Shown in pieces: positions 8,444 to 17,300 of a stretch of DNA of 64,000 bases. The notes beneath the pieces are model-generated. The model was not told where the DNA came from, ran no database searches, and saw nothing but the letters and a program-made list of their open reading frames with translations. Numbering within the stretch: the stretch's first letter is position 1; every line of letters begins with the position of its first letter. Source of the DNA: Pseudomonas quebecensis (GTDB lineage Bacteria; Pseudomonadota; Gammaproteobacteria; Pseudomonadales; Pseudomonadaceae); NCBI RefSeq assembly GCF_026410085.1, contig NZ_CP112866.1:4029001-4093000 (forward strand), read 5' to 3'. The position numbers and the translations under genes are program-made.

Positions 8444-11400
8444 ATGGATCAATCGACTATGGGCGCTTTATGGCAAACCGCTTCAACCCAGTGCGCAGCC
8501 TCCACCAGCAGCCTGGATGAGCAGCCATTGCCAAAACGCCCGCGTAGAAAACGCTACGGGTGGCGCATGGCAGGGCTGCTGCTGACAATGCTGCTGATTG
8601 CCGCCGGCGTGGCCACCCATCGGGAAATGCGCACCGCCCAATGGCAGTCCCAACAGCTGAGCCGCCTGGCCGCCACCCTGACCTACCAGGTACAGGCAGG
8701 GCCCAGCGATGCGATCGTCTATCCCGGCGCCGGGCCCTTCGACAAGCGCCTGGGCTACAGCGACCTCGACACGTTCCTGCCGCGCCTGCTCAAACGTAAT
8801 TACCTGATTGAACGCCAGGCACGTTTTTCCGCGCCGTTGATGGCCTATACCGAGCGTGGCCTGTTCGTGCCTTACGCCGAAAAAATCCAGGCCGGCCTGT
8901 CGATCACCGACTGTCGCGCCGCGCCGCTGTACCAGTTCACCTACCCACAGCAGTCGTACCAAAGCTTTGCCGCCATACCGCCGGTGGTGGTCGACAGCCT
9001 GCTGTTCATCGAAAACCGCGACTTGCTCGACCCGAATCCGCTCGAAGCCAACCCGGCGGTGGATTGGCCGCGCTTCGCCAAGGCCGCCTGGTCGCAGGTG
9101 GCCAGGCTGTTGCATCTGCCGGGGCAGACCGCCGGCGGCAGCACCCTGGCCACGCAGTTGGAAAAATATCGCCATTCGCCCGACGGCCTGACCCTTTCGG
9201 GCGGCGAGAAAATCCGCCAGATGATTTCCGCCAGCGTGCGCGCCTATCAGGACGGCCCGCAGACCTTGCAGGCCCGGCGGACTATCGTGCGCGACTACCT
9301 CAACAGCGTGCCGTTGTCCGCCGTGCCGGGGCATGGCGAAGTGCATGGCATGGCTGAAGGCTTGCGGGTCTGGTACGGCGCCGACTTCGACAAAAGCAAT
9401 GCGTTGCTCGCGAGCAGCGACCCCGGCGACCTCGCGCCAAAAGGCCTGGCCCTGCGCGAAGTGCTGTCGCTGATGATCGCCCAACGGCGGCCTTCGCATT
9501 ACCTGTCCAAGGGCCGTGAAGAGCTGGCGCAGTTGACCGACAGCCACTTGAGGCTGTTGGCGGCAAACGGTGTGATCGAACCGGCACTGCTCACGGCGGC
9601 GCTGGCGAGCAAGGTCGATTACCGCGACTGGCAGCAGCAACCGACGATCCAGATGATCGATACCAATAAAGGCGTCAGCGTCGCGCGCAGCCGGTTGGGC
9701 GCCCTGCTCGACCGCCCGCTGTATGACCTCGACCGCCTTGATCTCTCCGCCACCAGCACCTTGCAGGGCCAGTTGCAGGAACAGGTCACGGCGTACCTCA
9801 AGCACCTGGCCGACCCCACGTTCGCCGGCCAGGTCGGGCTGTTGGGCGAGCGCCTGCTTACTCCGGCCAGCACGCCGCAGGTGCGCTACAGCTTTACCCT
9901 GTTCGAACGTACCGACGACAGCGCGCGAGTGCGGGTACAGACCGACAATACCGACCAACCTTTCGATATCAACGAAGGCAGCAAGCTGGAACTGGGGTCC
10001 ACCGCCAAGCTGCGGGTGCTCACGACCTACCTGCAAATCGTCGCCGAACTGCACGACCGCTACGGCGCCCTGGCGCCGGCGGCGTTGAAGAAGGTCGAGG
10101 TAGACGAGCAGGACCGCATCAGCCGCTGGGCCGTGGACTATCTACTGCAAAACCCCGGTAAAACACTGGCGAACATGCTCGACGCCGCGCTCGATCGCAC
10201 CTATTCGGCCAGCCCCGCGGAAAGTTTCTTCACCGGTGGCGGCCTGCATCGCTTCCACAATTTTCGCAACGAAGACAACGGCCGCAACCCGACCCTGCGC
10301 GACGCCCTGCGCGAATCCATCAACTTGCCGTTTATTCGCCTGATGCGTGACCTGGTGCGCTACACCACCTACGCCGGCGCCAACAACACCGCGCAATTGC
10401 TCAAGGACGACAGCGAGCCTCGCCGCCAGGAATACCTGGCGCAGTTCGCCGACCGCGAAGGCACTGCGTTCCTGCTTAAGTTCTGGAAGAAGTACCAGAA
10501 GAAAGAGACCCAGGCTCGCCTGGAAACTTTCCTCGACGGGCTGCACCCCACGGCCATTCGCCTGGCCGCCGTGCACCGCTACCTGCTGCCGGAAGCCAGC
10601 CGGGAGAGTTTCAACGCGTTCGTGCGCGCCCACCTGGTCAGCGCCAAGGGTCAGCAGGCGCTGACCGACAAACGCCTGGACACGCTGTACGACAGCTATG
10701 GTCCCGGCGCCTACGACCTCCCCGATCAGGGCTATATCGCCAAAGTGCATCCCCTGGACTTGTGGCTGCTGGGCTACCTGCTCAACCACCCGCAGGCGAC
10801 GTTCAGCGAGGTGGTCAAGGCCAGCCAATTCGAGCGCCAGGAAGTCTACAGCTGGCTGTTCAAGAGCCGGCACCAGCGCGCACGCGACAGCCGCATTCGC
10901 ACCATGCTGGAAATCGAAGCGTTCCTGGAGATTCACCAACGCTGGAAAGCCGTCGGCTACCCGTTCGACCACCTGGTGCCGTCGCTGGCCACCGCCATCG
11001 GCAGCTCCGGCGACCGCCCCGCCGCCCTGGCCGAGTTGATGGGCATCATTCTTAACGACGGAGTGCGCATTCCGGTGCTGCGCATCGACAGCCTGCACTT
11101 CGCCGCCGGCACGCCCTATGAAACCCGACTGGTCAACAATCCCAACCAGGGCCGAAGGGTCATGCCCTCCGAAGTCGCCACCGCCCTGCGCGGCGCGCTC
11201 TCCCAAGTGGTGGACACCGGCACCGCCAAGCGCGTGGCCGGCAGCTTCAAACAGGAAGACGGCACCCCGATGGCCATGGGTGGCAAGACCGGCACCGGCG
11301 ACAACCGCATCGAAGCCATCGGCGCCGGTGGGCGCATCCTCAGCTCCAAGGCGATCAACCGCACCGCGACGTTCGTGTTCTACATCGGCGATCACCACTT

Positions 11401-11548
11401 CGGCACCCTCACCGCATTCGTGCCGGGCAGCAAGGCGCAGAACTTCACGTTCACTTCGGCGTTGCCGGTGCAGGTGCTCAAGGGCATGGCGCCGTTGCTG
11501 ATGTCGTATTTGCAGGGGGTTGGGGCAATGGGCTGTCAGCGGCCTTGA
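8444..11548 (+). CDS. Atypical class A penicillin-binding protein (GT51 + transpeptidase)
   Basis: A 1034-residue bifunctional murein synthase anchored by one TM (about residues 42-60) preceded by a KRPRRKR cluster. The glycosyltransferase half carries IENRD (Glu190, the position of the catalytic Glu) and GGSTLATQLEK. The transpeptidase half carries STAK (Ser519, SxxK), SIN (Ser625, SxN) and KTGTG (Lys948, KTG). It is longer than usual class A PBPs, with about 320 residues between SxN and KTG filled by a helical, charged insertion. The divergently transcribed neighbour is a permease, so the gene stands alone. Which growth phase or partner it serves is unknown. Confidence 0.85.
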   Translation: MDQSTMGALWQTASTQCAASTSSLDEQPLPKRPRRKRYGWRMAGLLLTMLLIAAGVATHREMRTAQWQSQQLSRLAATLTYQVQAGPSDAIVYPGAGPFDKRLGYSDLDTFLPRLLKRNYLIERQARFSAPLMAYTERGLFVPYAEKIQAGLSITDCRAAPLYQFTYPQQSYQSFAAIPPVVVDSLLFIENRDLLDPNPLEANPAVDWPRFAKAAWSQVARLLHLPGQTAGGSTLATQLEKYRHSPDGLTLSGGEKIRQMISASVRAYQDGPQTLQARRTIVRDYLNSVPLSAVPGHGEVHGMAEGLRVWYGADFDKSNALLASSDPGDLAPKGLALREVLSLMIAQRRPSHYLSKGREELAQLTDSHLRLLAANGVIEPALLTAALASKVDYRDWQQQPTIQMIDTNKGVSVARSRLGALLDRPLYDLDRLDLSATSTLQGQLQEQVTAYLKHLADPTFAGQVGLLGERLLTPASTPQVRYSFTLFERTDDSARVRVQTDNTDQPFDINEGSKLELGSTAKLRVLTTYLQIVAELHDRYGALAPAALKKVEVDEQDRISRWAVDYLLQNPGKTLANMLDAALDRTYSASPAESFFTGGGLHRFHNFRNEDNGRNPTLRDALRESINLPFIRLMRDLVRYTTYAGANNTAQLLKDDSEPRRQEYLAQFADREGTAFLLKFWKKYQKKETQARLETFLDGLHPTAIRLAAVHRYLLPEASRESFNAFVRAHLVSAKGQQALTDKRLDTLYDSYGPGAYDLPDQGYIAKVHPLDLWLLGYLLNHPQATFSEVVKASQFERQEVYSWLFKSRHQRARDSRIRTMLEIEAFLEIHQRWKAVGYPFDHLVPSLATAIGSSGDRPAALAELMGIILNDGVRIPVLRIDSLHFAAGTPYETRLVNNPNQGRRVMPSEVATALRGALSQVVDTGTAKRVAGSFKQEDGTPMAMGGKTGTGDNRIEAIGAGGRILSSKAINRTATFVFYIGDHHFGTLTAFVPGSKAQNFTFTSALPVQVLKGMAPLLMSYLQGVGAMGCQRP

Positions 11549-11786
11549 TCCGAACAGCGACCACCCTCGCAAACTGCCCGTAAACGATGGAACACGTTTA
11601 GCCACGTGACAATAGTCAATACAGGGGGACGCCTTTCTACGCGACACGGACAATTGAATGCTGAAATGTCGATAACAGTATGATGATAATCGCAAAAAAC
11701 TATAAAAAACTGTCATATCTCACAGTAGCCTCGGATGTCTTTCCCGCATAGAGTCTGTCTGAACAGATCAACTTGTGAGGTGTATT
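11549..11786. other. AT-rich leader of the first SOS-box gene
   Basis: This 238-bp gap drops sharply in G+C compared with the PBP gene upstream. It contains a LexA box (see separate entry). No gene is recognised. Confidence 0.6.
11708..11727 (+). promoter_or_regulatory. LexA (SOS) box
   Basis: A 20-base site with CTG-N10-CAG spacing (CTG at 11710, CAG ending 11725) and extended ACTGT...ACAGTA arms. It matches the gamma-proteobacterial LexA operator closely and lies about 60 bp before the ATG at 11787. Confidence 0.7.
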
Positions 11787-12722
11787 ATGTCCAAGGTCGC
11801 ACTTATAAAATTTTTGCCTGAGAGTCACTCTAGATACGGGTATGTATCACCAGATTTTTCCGATTCTTCCCGCGCCCTCCTTACCCCAGCGATCTTCGGC
11901 GAAGTATTGAGCATCTACAATGGGGATCCAGAATACGAATCAAGCGACGGGGCTGAATTCTTTTTCGATCTAAAAAAAAGTTTAAATATTTATAAATCTT
12001 TAAATACTTTCGGCACAAGTGTATCTCCGGAGGAAGTATCACTTCCTGACAAAAGTAACACTTATGCTTTGTTCGTAAAATGCCCAGACGAAGCGAAGAA
12101 AGGATGGATGTTTATAGATCACATCTATACAGATCCTGAAGAGTACGTTCATTGGATCGACACTCTTTTGAAAAAAGGTCTACCTCCTAGAACTCCTGAA
12201 GAAATCGAGCATGACAGACTAAAAGCCATCGAAGACGAGCGCATCGCAAACCTTCGTCCTGTCGAAATGGGCGACATTGCGCTCATTAGAATTATGGATA
12301 TGTCTAACTTTAGCAGCGTTATCCTTCACCTGGATATAAATAATACAAAAGTAAAAGATATGCGAACCCTGGCGGTTAAGGTATTCGGTGGCAAGGCTGC
12401 TGACATTCCAATGGCTTCAACCAATGCATTCACTCCTGACACAATAACAGAGCTTACAAAAAAATCGAAAGAGCACAGTCCTACCCGCCATGATTCGATT
12501 AATCGTTTTAAAAGTGTTTTAGACGGAAAAAAACATGGCTATGGGCCTGCGGTCGGAGTGCCTCCTGAGACCCGATCGACTTTAGCGGATAATGTACGCC
12601 TTGCTGATATGAAGGGCCAAGTAATTGTATATTGGTATAACGGCATAACAAAAACCTCGTTCGCAGAGCAATTAAAAGAGCTTGGCATCGACGCGGCCAT
12701 CGACATTTTATTTGATAGTTAG
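11787..12722 (+). CDS. Unknown protein, SOS-box controlled
   Basis: A 311-residue soluble protein (MSKVALIKFLPESH...) that I do not recognise. It has no signal peptide and no evident TM. Its middle has a charged helical stretch (TPEEIEHDRLKAIEDERIANLRP), and the C-terminus contains VIVYWYNGITKTSFAEQLKELGI. Codon use is AT-rich compared with both flanks, which suggests horizontal acquisition. The start is supported by GAGG six bases upstream. A LexA box precedes it, so induction by DNA damage is inferred. Possible roles include a bacteriocin-like toxin or a phage-related remnant, but nothing in the sequence proves either. Confidence 0.75.
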   Translation: MSKVALIKFLPESHSRYGYVSPDFSDSSRALLTPAIFGEVLSIYNGDPEYESSDGAEFFFDLKKSLNIYKSLNTFGTSVSPEEVSLPDKSNTYALFVKCPDEAKKGWMFIDHIYTDPEEYVHWIDTLLKKGLPPRTPEEIEHDRLKAIEDERIANLRPVEMGDIALIRIMDMSNFSSVILHLDINNTKVKDMRTLAVKVFGGKAADIPMASTNAFTPDTITELTKKSKEHSPTRHDSINRFKSVLDGKKHGYGPAVGVPPETRSTLADNVRLADMKGQVIVYWYNGITKTSFAEQLKELGIDAAIDILFDS

Positions 12723-12752
12723 TTGATTGCAACACCTACAAAAATGATTGAA

Positions 12753-12779
12753 GGGGTGATATAACTTCATCATCACCCC
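12753..12779 (+). terminator. Hairpin after the first SOS-box gene
   Basis: GGGGTGAT / ATCACCCC form an 8-bp perfect stem with an 11-base loop, 30 bp after the stop codon. There is no strong T-run. Confidence 0.5.
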
Positions 12780-12853
12780 CGCCCGTTAACCTGCTGCAAA
12801 TCCCCGTAACAAAGCCCCCACTACGCGCTGATCAGCAACAAGCGCCCTGACTG

Positions 12854-13092
12854 CATAGGTATCTACACAAACTTTAAAGACTGATACATAACTCTGTGGG
12901 CGGGTTTCGCGCTGGGTGGCGAAGCCGCCACATCAATGACACTGCGGCTCTCCAGTTAGCATTGAGGTGCCTGGGTTGGGGGCCGCTTCGCAGTCCGGCG
13001 CTGGGCAAGACCGCTCACCACAGCAAGCTCGTTTACCACAAGATCCTCTTTTTCTCAGGTTAGTTTTTCACCGAAGATATGTAGTTACCTAC
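12854..13092. repeat. Composite REP-type element, copy 1
   Basis: Starts with CATAGGTATCTACAC, contains a GCTTCGCAG...GGGCAAGACCGCTCACCACA core, and ends with TTTTTCACCGAAGATATGTAG. The same ordered parts recur at 19474-19722 and 20205-20415. The 598-bp gap (12723-13320) that holds it contains no convincing gene. Confidence 0.6.
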
Positions 13093-13237
13093 GCAACAGG
13101 GATACCTGACGACTGGCAAGAAGGGCTGAAAAACACTAAAAAAGCGCACTTAGGGTTACCACGGCTGGCTGGCCGAAGCAAGGCGTTATGCAAATAAGCA
13201 GAAAACAAACCAATATATATTCAGAAAACATCTTAAA

Positions 13238-13257
13238 TACTGTCAAGTTTAACAGTA
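13238..13257 (+). promoter_or_regulatory. LexA (SOS) box
   Basis: TACTGT...ACAGTA with CTG-N10-CAG spacing (CTG at 13240, CAG ending 13255). It shares 16 of 22 positions, including both arms and a trailing GCC, with the site at 11708. It overlaps a possible promoter: CTGTCA at 13240 and TATAAA at 13262, with 16 bases between them. Confidence 0.72.
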
Positions 13258-13320
13258 GCCATATAAAACCATCCTGCCACCCTAACAACTCCCACTGTTA
13301 AATTAATAAGGAGTGTTGAA

Positions 13321-14001
13321 ATGATTAGCTACAAACCCACAGCGCATACACTGGGCGTGATACTTCCAGGCCCTATAACTGGTGCTCACTTTTGGAATTC
13401 TCAAGATTACGCCGAGGGTTCAGGAGCGGGGGGGACTTCAGTACGAGAAAAAAGGGACGGCCTCCCCACTCAATGGCACCCAAAACGTTGCTTATGCGAA
13501 AAATGCGGCGGTAAACACCTCTTCGGCTATTGGAATTTAGGCACGCCGGTATTCCCCCCAGCTGACGCTCAGTATTATCAAGAAGTAGGAGTAGTTTGGA
13601 CGTACCAAGCGGATGATCTACGAAAAATGATCAAAGACGTTACCGTTTTATATAGTGACGAATACATTCATGGAACATTTCACGCTAGTTATATGGTGAC
13701 CCCAGAAAACTACCAAGCTGTAACATTTGATTGGGATTTTATTATTGTCCCTGGCGGCGCTACTTCTGGAGAGCCGCTATCACCAGAAGAATTTTTCAGA
13801 AGAATGAAATTACACTACTACCCATCTGTTACAAAGCAAAATGTATCCTTCGTGGAGTCTGGCACGACAAGGCTTGCGACGATCAATATGTATTGTAAAG
13901 ATCAGAATTTCTACGACGCAATTTATACTGACGTAGAAAATCGCCGTTACGACATAATTTATAATGAAATTGAAAAGCGCCGTATAGCACGGGAAAGCTA
14001 G
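13321..14001 (+). CDS. Unknown protein with a CxxC pair, SOS-box controlled
   Basis: A 226-residue protein I cannot assign. It has a possible metal-binding knuckle early on (CLCEKCGGKH, about residues 58-67), several aromatic-rich segments (VGVVWTYQADDL, FHASYMVTPENYQ), and a C-terminus rich in charge (YNEIEKRRIARES). There is no signal peptide or TM. A good Shine-Dalgarno (AAGGAG) precedes the ATG. Base composition is AT-rich like the neighbour at 11787, and its LexA box lies at the same distance from the start, so the two genes probably form one SOS-responsive unit acquired together. Confidence 0.75.
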   Translation: MISYKPTAHTLGVILPGPITGAHFWNSQDYAEGSGAGGTSVREKRDGLPTQWHPKRCLCEKCGGKHLFGYWNLGTPVFPPADAQYYQEVGVVWTYQADDLRKMIKDVTVLYSDEYIHGTFHASYMVTPENYQAVTFDWDFIIVPGGATSGEPLSPEEFFRRMKLHYYPSVTKQNVSFVESGTTRLATINMYCKDQNFYDAIYTDVENRRYDIIYNEIEKRRIARES

Positions 14002-14081
14002 CCCCCCTCGACGAGGCATAAGAATATCCAAACACAAAAAACCGGCTTATTAGACAAGCTTGAATCAAAATCAGCCTATTG

Positions 14082-14106
14082 CCCTGCAGCTTGCTGCAGG
14101 GTTTCT
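14082..14106 (+). terminator. Intrinsic terminator after the second SOS-box gene
   Basis: CCCTGCAG / CTGCAGGG with a 4-base loop, followed by TTTCTT. It closes the AT-rich pair of genes. The remaining bases to 14348 (347-bp gap in total) are AT-rich with no recognised gene. Confidence 0.78.
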
Positions 14107-14348
14107 TAGTAAAAGCTGAACATTCTTTAACAAACGCCATCGTACAAACTTTGTTTTATTTATCAACCGTCCCCCTCACACTACCGCGAAGAACTACCCG
14201 CCGATGCATAAAGCCACATTTCAAGACATCCAAAACGTAGTTATTTATTCTTCACTAACCATACGTTTTTAAATAGTTGATTTATTTAAGGCAGATTCCA
14301 ATTTCACCGGAATAGGCTCACGGCTTAACCCACCGACGAGCTGACCCC

Positions 14349-17300
14349 ATGGCTGACTCAAGCACGCTTCACCCTCTCGCCGCCCCCCTTCCAGCGGCGG
14401 CCGCCGATGACAAAGGCCCGCACTATCAGTTGATCAAAACCAAGACCCCAGACTGGCTCGCCAATGCCGATCTGGAGAGGGTCTACCCGCTCAACGACCT
14501 GGCCCTGCATCGACCCAACTGGCATGTGAACGCCAGCCTGCAACAGCAAGCCACCCTCAATGCGCTCAACGGCCAGGCCTGGGCCGCGCAAAACAAGGTG
14601 GACCAGAAACTGCGTCACGTGCAGGACGTTTATGCTTTCGCCGAGCCGTTACTCACACGGGCGATCAAGGACCAGTACGGCCTGGACCTTGATGTCAAAA
14701 ACACCTATCTGCATATTTACACGCCCAAGCAGCTGCCCTGGTATGCCTTGGCGCTATCCAATGGCGTCACGTCCAGGGACGTGTCCTTACTCGACGCTGC
14801 GCTGCATAACTTTGCCCGTCACGAAAGGTTCGAACGGTACTCCTGCTACATCACCCGGCCCGACTATCGCGGCCACTTCAACATCCTGCGCCTGGAGCGC
14901 ACGATGAGCCTTGAGCAGTTCAAGCAGTTGTGTCGCGGCTTGGACCTTGGAGCGCGCTATCAACGCCATCTCAACGAAAGCCTGCTACCGTCTGAACCGG
15001 TAGCCCAGGCGTATCTGCAACTGCACGTTATCGCCAGTCAGAAAGCCGCGCTCAAGGCTGCCGCCCAAGTGGCCCTGATGAAAAATGACCTGGACGCGTC
15101 CGGCCATGCGGTCGTAATGGGTGTGCTCGATGGCACGGAAAAACGCGCCACCTTCTACCAACTGAATATTCTCGACACGCCGCTCACCGGAATCCTGTTG
15201 ATCACCAGTGATCTTGAGAAAGCCAGCCACATCGCCAAGGTCATCGCCTACATACCCCATGACCCGGTCAGCCCGCTCAAGCAATACGCTTCAACCGCCG
15301 AGTTCGCGCTGGAACTGTCGCGGCGCCTGCAACTCAACGCGGCACTGGCGTCCAGCAAACACGTGCCGCAACACACCTATCAGCAGTTTTTCAGCCAGTT
15401 CGTGCCCCACTCACGGCGCGGCCTGTTTTTCGCCACGCTGGCCGAGCGTTTGTACCACGTGCAATGGCATGAACGCGGCCCGCTGGACCCGGCCCCCGCC
15501 TGGTGCGAAGACCCGGTGAGCAAACCTTTGCTGCAATTCGACGTAACCCCGATAACCGGTGACCTGTGGCGGCAGCTGTACCAGGCCAGCTTCAACAAGA
15601 TCCTCAACGACGCGCGCAGCCTTGCCGTCTCCACGGCCCAGGCGGATGACAATGAGCGTCGCAGGTGGTGGGACAACACCCTGAAGATCGCGTCAAGCCT
15701 GTTGAACATGGCGCTATTGGTGGTGACCCCGTTCGTGCCGTTGCTGGGCGAACTGATGCTGGCGTACACCTTGTACCAACTGACCGACGACGTGATGGAG
15801 AGTATCGTCGAGCTAAGCGAGGGCCAGGCTGACGAAGCGGCCCAGCACGTTATCAGCGTGATCACCGACGTGATGCAACTGGCCATTCTGGGCACCGGCG
15901 GGGTGCTGGCCAAGGAGGTGCTGTTCAAACCGTCCACGTTTGTCGACAGCCTCAAGGCGGTCACAGTGAACGACCAACCGCGCCTGTGGAACCCGGACCT
16001 GACACCTTATGCGCGCAAAGACTTGAGTGTGCCGGAAGGCAGTCAACCCGATGCATCAGGCCTGTATGAGCACCAAGGGGAAAAGGTGCTGCGTCTTGAC
16101 GACCAGCACTTGATCGTCGAGCACGACGCGCAGAGCAACCTCCACCGGGTCAAACACCCGAGCCGGCCCGGTGCTTATGCCCCCTTGATCGAACGCCATG
16201 CCAGTGGCGCCTGGGTGCATGAAGGCGAAGCCCCGGACAACTGGGGCAGCGAGACACTCCAAAGCCGCCTGGGACCGTTGGTCGAGGGGCTCACCCCCGC
16301 TCAACGCGAACTCGCCTGCGAGATCAGCGGCACCCACGACGGCGCGTTGCGCATGATGTACGCCAATCGCGACAGCGTGCCGCCCCTGTTGGCCGATAGC
16401 CTCAAGCGTTTGAAGCTGCGTGATGAAGTCCAGCTTGGGCCGGAAAAAATCCGCGCCGGGGCCGCCATCGAACTGCCCACCAACTGGTCGGTGCAGGTCA
16501 CCAGTGAGCTGCCGGGCTGGCCGGCGGGCAAGGCCATCAAGGTGTTCACGAACAGTGATTTGAGCGGCTATTCCATGACCTACGGCGCCATCGACGCGAC
16601 CGAGGCCAACACCCTGAGGATCAGTCACCAGGCCGTCGAAGCGAACCAGCTACCCGAGCAGCTAAGCGGCTTTTTAAGCGAAGCGCAATTTCGCGCCTTG
16701 CTTCCGGGCGCCTTGGCTGAATCCTCGGCAGAACGAACCCAGGCCTTGCGCAACTATCTGGCCGATAAGTTGGAGCAGGAGAACATCGTCATCTTCAACC
16801 ACCTCTACAGCACCGGTGAGGTACTCGACACCGTTCAGGGCCAACTGCTCCAGCAACAGTTCCCGCAACTGCCCAAAGACCTGGCGGCCAGCCTGCTGCT
16901 GCGAGTCTCGCCCCGAGAGCTGGCGGTGATGAGCAGCGAGCAACGCATCCCCCTGCGCCTGAAAAACCTTGGCCGGGCACTGGCCAACGAAGTTCGGGCC
17001 AGCCACGCCAGTGAAGGGTTCTACAACGACGCCTGGCTGACACCGGATACCGAGCGCATGGCCCTCAATATCCTGCGCCTGCATACCGATGCGCTGGGCG
17101 ACCTGACCATTGCCATCCACGAGCAGACCGCCAACGGCGCCTTGCGTTGCCAGTTGGGGCCGGCCGAGGCCGGCAGTCAGAGCATTCTGTTGTACAAGGG
17201 ACAGGGCCGATATCAGATTCATGAGCCACGGCAACCGGCGCCCCAGGCGCAGTACAGCTTTTATGAGGCGGTGCTGCGTGCCGTCCCGCCGGACGCGCTC

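Noticed and set aside
11668..11680. Possible second LexA half-site (AACAGTA) before the first SOS-box gene
   Set aside because: The nearest CTG is 12 rather than 10 bases away, so it does not meet LexA spacing.
10142..11716. 524-residue minus-strand frame opposite the penicillin-binding protein
   Set aside because: Antisense shadow of a G+C-rich gene, low-complexity Val/Gly/Gln pattern, no homolog recognised.
12967..13197. 76-residue plus-strand frame between the two SOS-box genes
   Set aside because: It is a translation of the composite REP element; the same residues (e.g. PGLGAASQ) appear wherever that repeat is read.
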